Both the position numbers and the translations under genes were made by a program. 40,556 nucleotides of DNA from an uncultured Eubacterium sp. (GTDB lineage: Bacteria; Bacillota; Clostridia; Lachnospirales; Lachnospiraceae). Shown one piece after another: positions 6,328-15,593 of the stretch. The notes under the pieces are model-generated. The model was not told the DNA's origin. It saw only the letters and a list, made by a program, of their open reading frames with translations, and ran no database searches. Location: NCBI GenBank assembly GCA_934351445.1, contig CAKRIZ010000017.1, positions 1 to 40,556 on the forward strand. Direction: 5' to 3'. Each line of letters starts with the position of its first letter. Within the stretch, counting starts at the first letter, position 1.

Positions 6328-7215
6328 TTAGATACCTAATTTTTCTTTCATATAATCTACAGGTGTAGACTTTCCGGTGTAAAGTTCGATTGCGATCAGT
6401 GCCTGGAACAGCATCATGCTCATTCCGTTGTAGACACGGTCACAGCCGGCTTCCTTTGCCTGCTTCATCATAACTGTCTCACGGGGAGCATAAACGGTAT
6501 CAGTTACGATCAGATCCTTGCGGAAAAATGACGGATCAGGGATGTTTGATAAATCCTCAAGAGGATGCATACCAACACCTGTTGCATCGCAGAATATATC
6601 AGCCTCCTGCATCAGTTTCTTTAAGAGCTCCTTGTCTGCAAGGTCATTCATACTAGCCTTACATGCGGTATTCTTATTAATTGTATCAACGATTTCCTCG
6701 CCTCTGGCATAGAACTTATCCTTGATGTTGAAAATATGCATTTCAGCAATACCATCAAGTGCGCCACGTACTGCGATTGCTGTTGCAGCTCCACCGGTTC
6801 CGATCAGAACCATCTTCATTCCTTTAAAATCGATGCCTTCCTCTTTGATTCCCTGCCAGTATCCCATACCATCTGTATTGTAACCTTTTAATTTTCCGGT
6901 TACATGACCTTCTGCATCTCTGGTATTTACAACTGTATTGATCGCACCGCAAAGTCTTGCTGCCTCGTCGACTTCATCCAGATATTTATGAACAACTGTC
7001 TTGTTGGGCATGGAAATGTTAGATCCAAGCATCTTAAGAGCACGGATACTCTCAACTGCTGCGGGAAGAGAATCATTATCCACTTCAAAAGCAAGCTGTA
7101 CGACATCATCTCCATTTTTATCATATGCAAGATTATGTGTTGAAGGTGACTGGCTGTGTCGGATCGGATATGCCATTAATCCTACTAATTCTGTATGTCC
7201 TGTAATGTTCGGCAT
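6328..7215 (-). CDS. ydiB: Quinate/shikimate dehydrogenase (YdiB-like AroE family)
   Basis: The 295-residue enzyme should interconvert shikimate with 3-dehydroshikimate and quinate with 3-dehydroquinate using NAD(P). From memory it resembles E. coli YdiB closely at its N terminus (LVGLMAYPIRHSQSP; AFEVDNDSLPAAVESI; ISMPNK), not only the core AroE fold. Visible sites are Ser21/Ser23 of the substrate pocket, the catalytic Lys72 (SMPNK), Asp115 (YNTDG), and the Rossmann loop GTGGAATA at about 138. After the second beta strand it reads FNIKDKF, where YdiB has FNRRDEF; fewer basic residues fit NAD rather than NADP preference (inference). GAGG precedes the ATG. It is the last gene of a lysR - ene-reductase - ydiB run on the minus strand. 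Confidence 0.9.
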   Translation of the reverse strand: MPNITGHTELVGLMAYPIRHSQSPSTHNLAYDKNGDDVVQLAFEVDNDSLPAAVESIRALKMLGSNISMPNKTVVHKYLDEVDEAARLCGAINTVVNTRDAEGHVTGKLKGYNTDGMGYWQGIKEEGIDFKGMKMVLIGTGGAATAIAVRGALDGIAEMHIFNIKDKFYARGEEIVDTINKNTACKASMNDLADKELLKKLMQEADIFCDATGVGMHPLEDLSNIPDPSFFRKDLIVTDTVYAPRETVMMKQAKEAGCDRVYNGMSMMLFQALIAIELYTGKSTPVDYMKEKLGI

Positions 7216-7256
7216 GATAATTACCTCGTTCTTTCTATATATAATAAAATCAATAC

Positions 7257-9281
7257 TTATTCTTCAATAGATGATAAATCTAAAAATCCTCTTGCCTCTA
7301 ATACGTTTAAGATCGCGCGTCCTTCCATTGTGCCTTCCATAATACGACGGGCACGGACAGAATCACCGATTGGATAAACATAGGTCTCTGTATCAGCAAA
7401 GGCTGCATGAAGCTCGTCCAAAATCGGGTTGTTCGCACGCATACCCAGACAGTTGAATCCAAGATCAAATGTAATATCCCTGACCTCTCCATCCGGAAGT
7501 TTTACTGTAAATGCATGTTCTTTTACTTCCTGCAGAGCTGTATTCACATATTCTTTTACTCCATACTTGTCATGCGTCTCTCTCATAGAGCATTTTGTAA
7601 TAGGGTCTGCCAGCATACCAATCTGTGGAAGCATATCGATGATCGTACATTTTGCTCCTCTGGGTGCAAAGTATTCTACTACATCAAGTCCTACGGAACC
7701 TCCACCTACAACGACAACCTCCTTGTCCTTGCAGAATTCATCTGGATACTCGCCTGCTTTCAGGCTATTAATCATATCAAAAATGGTAGCTACGTTTCCT
7801 GCCGCAATGTTTTCCTTTAATCCTGTAATAGGAGGAACAAGTGGTACAGAGCCTGTAGCATTTACTACAATGTCAGGCTTAAATTTCTTAATTGTCTCTA
7901 CATCTGCCTCTGTATTTAAAAATATATAAAGATTATTTAATCTGGCTGCTCTTGCTTCCAAATACTTCGGAAAGTCCTTCATTCTGCTCTTGCTCGGTAT
8001 GTCTGAGATAAATGATGAAAGACCGCCAAGGTGGTCGCTTTTCTCTAATACGAATACATTACAGCCTACCTCTGCTGCTGTACATGCAGCTTCAAGTCCT
8101 GCTGTTCCGCCGCCAACAACTACTACGTTGCAGTTCTTGTTTACCTTTAACTTCTTATAGATGTCTCCCTCAGGTACTGCCGGGTTTACGGTACAACGGA
8201 TCGGACGGTTCACACCGATGCGGTTACCGGCACATCCTACGTTGCAGGAAATACACTTGCGGAGAATATCCTCTTCGCCATCCGCAACCTTGTTGACCCA
8301 GTTTGGCTCAGCGATCAGTCCACGGCCCATGCCAACGATATCGACATCGCCACTCTCAAGCACTTGTTCAACAACCTTAGGATCCCGATAGTTTCCGGCA
8401 TTGATCACAGGCTTTTTAAACTTATCCTTTACAGCTCTGGACATATAAGATCTCCAGCCATCCGGCAGAAAATTAGAATCGATCTGATACTGTAAGGAAG
8501 GATTGAGTCCACATGATACATCATACATATCAACAAATTCATCAAGGTACTCAAGATACGCTAATGTATCCTCTAAGCTGTTTCCGCCGGGCACCCGCTC
8601 CTCTGCTGAGATACGGACAATGATCGGAAACCAGGGTCCTACATTTTTGCGCACTTCCTCAAGTACCATTCTTGGAAAACGAAGACGATTTTCTACAGAG
8701 CCGCCAAATTCATCGGTTCTCTTATTGTAATAGGGTGAGATAAACTGGCTCATCAGGTATGAATGTCCACAGTGAATCTCTATGGCATCAAATCCAATCG
8801 CCTGTACACGCTTTGCAGCCTCTCCATACTTGCGCACGGTAGTGAGTATCTCTTCCTTTGTCATAGGACGGGGAATCTCTCCACCTGCCTTTGTAGGCAC
8901 GTTTGATGAAGATACGGTCTCCATACCTGTACGGGCACTGGATGCGGAAGCTCCTGCGTGGTTCACCTGAATAGCTACAGTAGCGCCGCTCTTGTGTAAT
9001 TTCTCCACTAACTGGTAGTAACGCGGCATAAAACTGTCATGGTCAATACGGATCTGACTGGTACCGTTGGATCCAACCGGGTATTCCACGTTGGCATTTT
9101 CCAGAATGATCAGCCCAACGCCTCCCTTCGCACGAAGAGAGTAGTAGTTCATGTGACGATTACTCATTTCACCGCTTGTCTCACCATAGTTCGTTCCCAT
9201 AGGTGTCATGGCAATACGGTTCTTGATTGTCGTCCGCTTTACCGTAATAGGTTCAAAAATCTTTGGATAATTTGTTTTCAT
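7257..9281 (-). CDS. FMN/FAD/[4Fe-4S] ene-reductase (2,4-dienoyl-CoA reductase / BaiCD type)
   Basis: This is a 674-residue member of the Old Yellow Enzyme-NADH oxidoreductase fusion class. Residues about 5-330 form the FMN-binding TIM barrel (FEPITVKRTTIKNRIAM; IEIHCGHSYLMSQFISP; DEFGGSVENRLRF; DIVGMGRGLIAEP). The Tyr of HSYL aligns with the catalytic Tyr of E. coli FadH. Four cysteines near 340-365 (CISCNVGC then IRC) bind [4Fe-4S]. Two Rossmann motifs follow: VVVVGGGTAGLEAA (FAD) near 390 and VVVVGGGSVGLD (NAD(P)) near 540. Such enzymes reduce C=C bonds conjugated to a carbonyl. In this locus 3-dehydroshikimate, an enone, or shikimate, an enoate, is the logical substrate, but that is inference. 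The start was set at ATG 9281, with AAAGGAG 9 nt upstream. Confidence 0.88.
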   Translation of the reverse strand: MKTNYPKIFEPITVKRTTIKNRIAMTPMGTNYGETSGEMSNRHMNYYSLRAKGGVGLIILENANVEYPVGSNGTSQIRIDHDSFMPRYYQLVEKLHKSGATVAIQVNHAGASASSARTGMETVSSSNVPTKAGGEIPRPMTKEEILTTVRKYGEAAKRVQAIGFDAIEIHCGHSYLMSQFISPYYNKRTDEFGGSVENRLRFPRMVLEEVRKNVGPWFPIIVRISAEERVPGGNSLEDTLAYLEYLDEFVDMYDVSCGLNPSLQYQIDSNFLPDGWRSYMSRAVKDKFKKPVINAGNYRDPKVVEQVLESGDVDIVGMGRGLIAEPNWVNKVADGEEDILRKCISCNVGCAGNRIGVNRPIRCTVNPAVPEGDIYKKLKVNKNCNVVVVGGGTAGLEAACTAAEVGCNVFVLEKSDHLGGLSSFISDIPSKSRMKDFPKYLEARAARLNNLYIFLNTEADVETIKKFKPDIVVNATGSVPLVPPITGLKENIAAGNVATIFDMINSLKAGEYPDEFCKDKEVVVVGGGSVGLDVVEYFAPRGAKCTIIDMLPQIGMLADPITKCSMRETHDKYGVKEYVNTALQEVKEHAFTVKLPDGEVRDITFDLGFNCLGMRANNPILDELHAAFADTETYVYPIGDSVRARRIMEGTMEGRAILNVLEARGFLDLSSIEE

Positions 9282-9356
9282 CAAATTCTTCTCCTTTAAT
9301 TTTATTATTTGAACGACATCTTTCTGTTTGTGACACCTATATCATAACCCCTTTTA

Positions 9357-10292
9357 CTAATAATTAATAATATCTTTCAGGCAAACTTTTGATACGTTCA
9401 CGCTATCATTTGTCACATCTGCCTGCTTTTTCATATAAGAAATAAATCGTTCGACTGCCGGCAGATGGTATGCATCCTTGCTCCAGAACATAAATATCTG
9501 ATGATAGATATCCAAATTCCTGATTCGATGGATAGATACGCCGGGGTGATTATCTAAAATATCTGTACGCGGCATCAGTGCAACACCAAAATTTTCTCTT
9601 ACCAGGGCTACGATGGAATATTCATCCGGACACTCTACAACGATGTTTGGTTCTGCTTCATATTTTTTATATAAACCACTCAGGTGGATTCCCATCCACG
9701 AGGTCTTGTCATAGCCAATGATCGGATACCGGCACAGTTCCTCTAATGAAATATCTGCCAGTTCAGACAGTTCATGGCCGATTGGAGTTATAATTACCAT
9801 TTCCTGATGGATCAGCGGATAATATTCCAGATCATCCTTCTCCAGACAGCCGCCAAAGCCTATATCCAGTTCACCGGATTTGATCTTTGCAGCAATCGCA
9901 GGTGTATGATTCTGCCAAAAATGAAACACAACCTTTTCATTTTCGTCGTTTTCCAGAAAACGTCGTACTTTGTGAGGTATATAATGCCCTGCCAGAGGAA
10001 ATACATAGCCGATGTCGATCTCTCCACCATTGCTGGATATTTCTTTCATCTTATCCACAGCCACATCACAATCTTTAATAATTTTGTTCGCGTGTTCTAA
10101 AAACAGGCGTCCTGCCTTGGTGAGTAATACACCTCTTCCGTCTTTTTTAAATAGTTCGATTCCAAGTTCCGTTTCAAGAGAGGCCATCGATCTGCTCAGT
10201 GACGGCTGTGACACATATAAAGCCTCTGCTGCCTGATGGTAGTTTTCCAGTGTTGCGACCTTCTGAAAATAAATTAGTTGATTCAGTGTCAT
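9357..10292 (-). CDS. LysR family transcription regulator
   Basis: The 311-residue protein has the LysR HTH at residues 1-60 (LNQLIYFQKVATLENYHQAAEALYVSQPSLSRSMASLE) and a periplasmic-binding-like effector domain from about 90. It is divergent from the MFS-aroD-TRAP operon and upstream of the ene-reductase and ydiB on its own strand, so it most likely controls the whole shikimate/quinate set, with a hydroaromatic acid as effector (inference). The start was set at ATG 10292 (MTLNQL), with AAAGGAG 11 nt upstream; the upstream GTG overlaps that site. Its -10 box overlaps an ATAC-c-GTAT dyad, consistent with autoregulation. Confidence 0.9.
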   Translation of the reverse strand: MTLNQLIYFQKVATLENYHQAAEALYVSQPSLSRSMASLETELGIELFKKDGRGVLLTKAGRLFLEHANKIIKDCDVAVDKMKEISSNGGEIDIGYVFPLAGHYIPHKVRRFLENDENEKVVFHFWQNHTPAIAAKIKSGELDIGFGGCLEKDDLEYYPLIHQEMVIITPIGHELSELADISLEELCRYPIIGYDKTSWMGIHLSGLYKKYEAEPNIVVECPDEYSIVALVRENFGVALMPRTDILDNHPGVSIHRIRNLDIYHQIFMFWSKDAYHLPAVERFISYMKKQADVTNDSVNVSKVCLKDIINY

Positions 10293-10380
10293 GCTGATAT
10301 ACACTCCTTTTATGAAATATGTCCCATTTCTGTTCCATCATATTTTGAAAATTTTTCTGATACTGTGCATTTCCAACAAA

Positions 10381-10409
10381 ATTATACCGTATTGATACAT
10401 TTATTGCAT
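10381..10409 (-). promoter_or_regulatory. Candidate lysR promoter and LysR-binding dyad
   Basis: On the minus strand a perfect TATAAT (10381-10386) has a weak -35 (ATGCAA, 10404-10409) at 17 nt. ATAC-c-GTAT (10384-10392) overlaps the -10 box. The rest of the 303-bp gap (10293-10595) is AT-rich and holds no gene; no convincing promoter for the rightward operon could be picked, only the AAAGGAG ribosome binding site before 10596. Confidence 0.45.
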
Positions 10410-10595
10410 TATTTTTCTACAGTATAAGTATTAGACGATATGTTTTTCGCTTGTTAAAATATTGTCATAAAAGCTTTGTTAAATTTTAGGCAAAGTACGA
10501 ACTAAACTATGCTTTTTGTTTGTGACAGAACGTAAAAGAGTAACTGAAACCCAAAAACCAAAATATCTTACAAAATCTTACTAAAGGAGAAGATT

Positions 10596-11807
10596 ATGAA
10601 CAAAAAATACTTGCCAAGTGCCTTGATTCTGTACTTGAACTACTTTATCCATGGTGTTGGATGCTCTATCTTAGGACAGGCTGTTATTAAGGAAGCGCTG
10701 GCTGCAGCATGGGGCGTAGAAGCAATGGCAATCACTGCAATCTCAGCCGCGTTAGGATTAGGCCGTCTGATCGCGCTTCCATTTGCCGGACCGCTTTCCG
10801 ATAAATTAGGCCGTCGTATTTCAACTGCCATCGGCAGCTGTTCCTATGCGATCTACCTGATCGGACTTGCACTGGCATTTAATGCCGGAACCAACGGTGG
10901 ATATACGATCGCCTATATTTGTGCCATTGTCGGTGGTATTGCGAATTCCTTCCTGGATACAGGTATTTATCCTGCAGTGGCAGAGATTATCTACAAGGCT
11001 CCGGGTGTTGCAACCATGGGAATCAAATTTTTCATCGCTATCGCACAGATGATTCTTCCATTTGTACTGGGCGTTGCCGTTACAACAACTGCTTCAGGAC
11101 TGACATCCTATAACCCGCTTTTCTATGTTTGTGGTATTATTTATATTGTACTGTTCGTTCTTGTATTGCTGTTCCCTCTCCCCGATGGAGATGCAAAGGC
11201 AGAAGGAAAGAAAGAAGGTCTTATCGACAGTTTAAAGCATACACATTTTTCACTTGAGTCAATCGCAATGATTCTCATTGGTTTCACATGTACCGGTACC
11301 TTCCAGTTATGGTTAAACTGTGCCCAGAACTTTGCGAAAGAGAATGTTGGCTGGGCTGATCCCTCTATCATGCAGACCGCTTATTCTGTAGGAACGTTCC
11401 TCGCTTTAATCGTAACTGCATTTTTAACAAGAAAGATCAAAGATGTACGTTTCATCGTGATCTATCCTGTTATTTGTCTGGGAACACTGATCGTTGTTCT
11501 GCTTGGACAGAGCCAGACACTGATGATTGTAGGTGCGTTCCTGATCGGATGGGCCGGTGCAGGTGGACTCCTTCAGATCGCAACATCTGTATGTAACATG
11601 CTCTTCCCTAAGATTAAGGGAACGGTAACAGCACTTGTAATGATCGCTTCATCACTTTGTAACTACACGATCCTGACAGCTGCTTCTAAGATGACACCAT
11701 CAGCAGTTATGACAATGAACATTGTACTTACAGCAATTGGTGTACTTCTCGGAGCTTATGTAAACATCCGTTACAAGAAAATGGTTGCGCTTGCAAACGA
11801 AAACTAG
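10596..11807 (+). CDS. MFS transporter, YdiN/YdiM-like, candidate shikimate/quinate importer
   Basis: The 403-residue protein has about 12 transmembrane segments. It carries the MFS loop 2-3 motif (GPLSDKLGRRIS, about 68-79) and shares with E. coli YdiN/YdiM, from memory, NYFIHG at the N terminus, GLGRLI, GIANSFLDTGIYPA and the late GAGGLLQIATSV. In E. coli the ydiN-like transporter gene sits next to ydiB and aroD, as here. Quinate or shikimate import is therefore likely but unproven. AAAGGAG precedes the ATG by 8 nt. It is the first gene of a plus-strand operon with aroD (30 bp downstream) and probably the TRAP genes, divergent from lysR. Confidence 0.85.
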   Translation: MNKKYLPSALILYLNYFIHGVGCSILGQAVIKEALAAAWGVEAMAITAISAALGLGRLIALPFAGPLSDKLGRRISTAIGSCSYAIYLIGLALAFNAGTNGGYTIAYICAIVGGIANSFLDTGIYPAVAEIIYKAPGVATMGIKFFIAIAQMILPFVLGVAVTTTASGLTSYNPLFYVCGIIYIVLFVLVLLFPLPDGDAKAEGKKEGLIDSLKHTHFSLESIAMILIGFTCTGTFQLWLNCAQNFAKENVGWADPSIMQTAYSVGTFLALIVTAFLTRKIKDVRFIVIYPVICLGTLIVVLLGQSQTLMIVGAFLIGWAGAGGLLQIATSVCNMLFPKIKGTVTALVMIASSLCNYTILTAASKMTPSAVMTMNIVLTAIGVLLGAYVNIRYKKMVALANEN

Positions 11808-11837
11808 AAAAACCGGATTTTGAAAGGAAGAAAAGAT

Positions 11838-12599
11838 ATGAATACTGTAAAAGTCAGAAATATTGAAATCGGTGCAGGAGCACCAAAGATTATCATTCCT
11901 ATCGTAGGAGTAACTAAGGAAGAAATCCTTGACGCAGCCCGTTCTTTCGCATCTGTTACTTATGATGTTGTAGAGTGGCGTGTTGACTGGTTTGAGGGAG
12001 TTTTTGATTTTGCAAAGGTTGAGGAGGTCTTAAAGGAGCTTCGTGATATTCTCGGAGATAAGCCTCTGCTAATGACTTTCCGTACTTCTAAGGAAGGTGG
12101 GGAAAAAGCAATCGCTGATGCAGATTACATCGACTTAAACGTAAAGGCAGCCAACACAGGCTATGTAGATTTTGTGGATGTAGAGATTTTCACAGGAGAT
12201 GATGTAGTCTCTACTATCATCGAAAAGGCTCATGCTGCCGGTGTAAAAGTCATTGCATCTAACCATGACTTCCACAAGACACCTGCAAAGTCAGATATTA
12301 TCTATCGTCTCCGCAAGATGCAGGATATGGGTGCCGACATTCCTAAGATAGCGGTTATGCCTCAGAACAAGAAGGACGTATTGACACTTCTTGCCGCAAC
12401 AGAAGAAATGGCAAATGATTATGCAGATCGGCCGATCATTACAATGTCAATGGCCGGAACCGGTGTGATCAGCCGTTTGTGCGGTGAAGTCTTTGGTTCG
12501 TCTATGACATTCGGTGCTGTTGGTAAGGCATCAGCTCCCGGACAGATGGGGGCAGAGGATTTGAATACTGTACTTGCACTTCTTCACAACGCAATGTAA
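11838..12599 (+). CDS. aroD: 3-dehydroquinate dehydratase, type I
   Basis: The 253-residue class I dehydroquinase matches the 252 residues of E. coli AroD. It reversibly dehydrates 3-dehydroquinate to 3-dehydroshikimate through a Schiff base. Catalytic residues are visible: Glu46 (EWRVD), the general-base His of SNHDFHKTP (about 143), and the Schiff-base Lys of DIPKIAVMPQ (about 170). The substrate-binding stretches TFRTSKEGG and SMAGTGVISRL, and the C-terminal SAPGQ, are intact. The start was set at ATG 11838, preceded by AAAGGAAG; an in-frame TTG 18 bases earlier is not credible. In this locus it would link the quinate and shikimate branches. Confidence 0.95.
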   Translation: MNTVKVRNIEIGAGAPKIIIPIVGVTKEEILDAARSFASVTYDVVEWRVDWFEGVFDFAKVEEVLKELRDILGDKPLLMTFRTSKEGGEKAIADADYIDLNVKAANTGYVDFVDVEIFTGDDVVSTIIEKAHAAGVKVIASNHDFHKTPAKSDIIYRLRKMQDMGADIPKIAVMPQNKKDVLTLLAATEEMANDYADRPIITMSMAGTGVISRLCGEVFGSSMTFGAVGKASAPGQMGAEDLNTVLALLHNAM

Positions 12600-12659
12600 A
12601 ATATATGGCGAGAGCCGGTCCCTCACAGTTACAATATAACTATCAATAAGGGGGTTTCC

Positions 12660-13235
12660 ATGAAGAAAATACTTCACTGGCTGGATGACAAACTGGAAGA
12701 ATTTGTGATTGTCATGTGCCTGATTGCTATGACCCTGATCATGGGCATACAGGTTTTCAGCCGCTATGTCCTTGGTATGTCACTGTCCTGGTCAGAGGAG
12801 CTGACAAGATATCTATTTATCTGGAGCGGTTTTCTAAGCGTCAGCTACTGCAGTAAGAAATGTCTGTCTATCAAAATTGAGCAATTCGTTGCCATATTTC
12901 CACGTCGTGGAAGGGCTATATTTAAGGTCGTAAATCACACGTTTGAATTTATCTTCTTTGTGTACATGATCCCTTATGCTTTCTCATACATGATGTCAGC
13001 AGTTGAAAGTGGACAGGTTTCACCAGCCTGCGGCATTCCTATGTACTATATTCAGGCAGCGCCTTTTGTCTCCTTTGTGTTGGTTGCCTTCCGCATCCTG
13101 CAGCGCTGGATCATTGAATTCCGCATCGCAAGGGGAGAAAACGTATTCGACCCGGCACATCCGGAGCGTAACACGCCGGAATCATTTATTGATGCCAATA
13201 CCGACCTTGCAGAGGAGGAAAACGGATGCCAGTAG
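12660..13235 (+). CDS. dctQ: TRAP transporter small permease (DctQ)
   Basis: The 191-residue protein has four hydrophobic helices and the DctQ signature: MGIQVFSRYVLGMSLSWSEELTRYLFIW near residues 30-60 and a C-terminal charged tail. DctQ associates with DctM in Na+-driven import of organic acids captured by DctP. AAGGGGG lies 5 nt before the ATG. The gene follows aroD after 60 bp that include CCCTCACAGTTAC (12620-12632), a fragment also found in the repeat at 3590. It overlaps dctM by 10 bp, so translation is coupled. Confidence 0.92.
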   Translation: MKKILHWLDDKLEEFVIVMCLIAMTLIMGIQVFSRYVLGMSLSWSEELTRYLFIWSGFLSVSYCSKKCLSIKIEQFVAIFPRRGRAIFKVVNHTFEFIFFVYMIPYAFSYMMSAVESGQVSPACGIPMYYIQAAPFVSFVLVAFRILQRWIIEFRIARGENVFDPAHPERNTPESFIDANTDLAEEENGCQ

Positions 13236-14515
13236 TTGTTTTATTTATTATATTTGCCATAGCGCTTGTTATTGCGATCCCGGTATCTATTTCACTGGGG
13301 ATTGCATCCGTGCTGCCTTCCATATTTGATCCATCCTTTACAGTAAGTGCCAAATATCTGATTCGGGCCATGTTTGGCGGGCTGGATTCTTTCCCATTGC
13401 TTGCGGTACCGATGTTTGTCCTGTCAGGCATTATCATGGCAAAGGGCGGTATTTCAAAGAAATTGTTTGATGTCTTTGCATATTTTCTCGGTAAATTCAC
13501 AGCCGGCATGCCATGTGCAGTCATTGTCACCTGTCTGTTCTATGGTGCAATCTCAGGTTCGGCACCGGCTACTGTTGCGGCAGTCGGCAGTATGACGATT
13601 CCTATACTCACCTCACTTGGATACGAGCTGGTCTTTGCAACGGCCATAGTTGCAGTCGCCGGTGGACTGGGAGTTATCATTCCGCCCAGCATTCCGTTTA
13701 TCATGTATGGTATGGCATCCGGTGCGTCTGTCAGCGACTTGTTTCTGGCTGGTATTGTTCCGGGTCTTATGATTGGTCTGCTTTTGATGCTCTTTGCCAT
13801 CTGCTATTGCAAACGACATGGGGAAGACAAGGAAAAAATTGCCTCAGAAGTAAATGCCCTGCATAAAAAAGGCCTGCTCACCGTGTTAAAGGAGAGTTTC
13901 TTTGCCCTGCTCAGTCCGATTATTATTCTGGGATGTATTTATTCCGGTGTTGCTTCACCTACCGAGGCAGCCGTGATCTCTGTATTTTATGCATTGATTG
14001 TCAGCATTTTTGTGTACAGAAGCATACATATAAAGGATATCTGGGGAATTCTGGTTGAGGCCGTCAAAACGTTTACACCGATTTTATTTATTCTGGCAGC
14101 ATCCACGGCATTTTCAAGAGTTTTGACACTCATGCAGGTACCACAGTCTGTCAGCGAGTTTATATTAGCCAATTTCTACAGCCCGGTTGTGATTCTCCTG
14201 ATTATCAATCTCTTCCTGCTGATTGTGGGAATGGTCATGGATACGACACCCGCTATTTTAATTTTGACACCGATTTTGCTGCCAATCGTACAAGCTATTG
14301 GCATGAATCCTGTTCAGTTTGGTGTAATCATGGTTGTAAACCTTGCCATCGGTTTTGTTACACCTCCGATTGGTGTCAACCTGTTTGTGGCAAGCTCACT
14401 GACCGATGTGCCGGTTATGGATATAGCGAAAAAATCGATGGTAATGATCGGACTGTTCCTTGTCGCTTTACTTCTGATCACCTTTATCCCGGCAATATCG
14501 TTATGTCTGTTATAG
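13226..14515 (+). CDS. dctM: TRAP transporter large permease (DctM)
   Basis: The 429-residue protein has about 12 membrane segments of the DctM/IT superfamily. Characteristic parts are FGGLDSFPLLAVPMFVLSG (about 51-70), FYGAISGSAPATVAAVGSM (about 109-128), the IIPPSIPFIMYG hairpin, and MDTTPAILILTPILLPI followed by GFVTPPIGVNLFVAS near the C terminus. It forms the ion-coupled translocation channel. It overlaps dctQ and is followed 16 bp later by the binding-protein gene. Confidence 0.94.
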   Translation: MPVVVLFIIFAIALVIAIPVSISLGIASVLPSIFDPSFTVSAKYLIRAMFGGLDSFPLLAVPMFVLSGIIMAKGGISKKLFDVFAYFLGKFTAGMPCAVIVTCLFYGAISGSAPATVAAVGSMTIPILTSLGYELVFATAIVAVAGGLGVIIPPSIPFIMYGMASGASVSDLFLAGIVPGLMIGLLLMLFAICYCKRHGEDKEKIASEVNALHKKGLLTVLKESFFALLSPIIILGCIYSGVASPTEAAVISVFYALIVSIFVYRSIHIKDIWGILVEAVKTFTPILFILAASTAFSRVLTLMQVPQSVSEFILANFYSPVVILLIINLFLLIVGMVMDTTPAILILTPILLPIVQAIGMNPVQFGVIMVVNLAIGFVTPPIGVNLFVASSLTDVPVMDIAKKSMVMIGLFLVALLLITFIPAISLCLL

Positions 14516-14531
14516 TTCAGGAGGAAGCAGG

Positions 14532-15557
14532 ATGAAAATGAACAAGATTTCAGAGACTAAAAAGTTTCACAAAAAATGTGTTATGGCAGTAGGTGGGCTT
14601 ACGCTTGCTGCGCTCTTGCTTACCGGATGTGGCAGTTCAGAGAAGGTTCAACGTTATGCCTGGCCCCTTGCTACTGCAAGTCCGGAGGACACTGTAACCC
14701 AGCTTTTTGCAGAAAAATTTGCTGATGAGGTCAATCGTCTGAGTGATGGTAAGATGCTGATTCAGGTATATGCGAATTCTACTCTGGGTGGAGACAGAGA
14801 TTTGTTGGAGACCTGTGCTGATGGCGACATCCCGTTTGTCGTCCAGAATACGGCTCCGCAGGTTACTTTTATGCCGGATCTGGCTGTTTTTGATCTGCCA
14901 TGTGTATTTGATTCGCTGGATGACTGCCGTCATAAATTAGATGATCCGGAGTTTTACAGCCGGGTGAGCGATGTCTATACCGGTGGCGGCTATCACCTTC
15001 TGGCTATCGCAGATCAGGGGTTCCGCGTGATGTCCACCAATAAAGAGGTTAAAAGCTTTACTGATTTCAAAGGACAGAAGATACGAACCATGGAAAATCC
15101 GTATCACCTTGCATTTTGGAAATCGATCGGAGCCAGTCCTACACCTATGAGCTTTAGCGAGGTTTATATCGGTCTGCAGCAGCATACGATTGATGCGCAG
15201 GAAAATCCTTATGAGGTTATCGTAAGTAATAATCTCTATGAACAGCAGGACTATATCATCGAAACAAACCATTTACCACACTTTATTTCGCTCATTGTAA
15301 ATGATGAGTTTTTCCGCAATTTATCTGAGAAAGAGCAGAATATCATGACACAGGCTGCCAGTACAGCTCTGGCATATGCAAGAAAACAGTCAGATTCAAG
15401 AATTGCAGATAAGATCGCTGTGATTGAAGCAAGCGGAACGGAGATTATCAGCTTAACAGATGAAGAACGTACACAAATGCGTGAAGCTGCGCAGGGGGTT
15501 TATAAGCAGATACAGGAGGTTGTGGATCCCAGTCTGTATGATGCTTATCTTGACTAG
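14532..15557 (+). CDS. dctP: TRAP transporter solute-binding lipoprotein (DctP)
   Basis: The 341-residue protein starts with a lipoprotein signal, LTLAALLLTGC, with the lipidated Cys at residue 33. The mature part is a DctP-type binding protein: FDLPCVFDS, then KIRTMENPYH (its Arg binds the ligand carboxylate in known DctP structures), then FSEVYIGLQQHTIDAQENP. A carboxylate ligand is therefore expected; shikimate or quinate is suggested by the flanking aroD, aroE and shikimate kinase genes (inference). AGGAGG sits 7 nt before the ATG. It is the last gene of the operon and is followed by a strong hairpin at 15594. Confidence 0.92.
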   Translation: MKMNKISETKKFHKKCVMAVGGLTLAALLLTGCGSSEKVQRYAWPLATASPEDTVTQLFAEKFADEVNRLSDGKMLIQVYANSTLGGDRDLLETCADGDIPFVVQNTAPQVTFMPDLAVFDLPCVFDSLDDCRHKLDDPEFYSRVSDVYTGGGYHLLAIADQGFRVMSTNKEVKSFTDFKGQKIRTMENPYHLAFWKSIGASPTPMSFSEVYIGLQQHTIDAQENPYEVIVSNNLYEQQDYIIETNHLPHFISLIVNDEFFRNLSEKEQNIMTQAASTALAYARKQSDSRIADKIAVIEASGTEIISLTDEERTQMREAAQGVYKQIQEVVDPSLYDAYLD

Positions 15558-15593
15558 ATGACTGATATTAGAAGATCAGAGTTTATGAAATAT

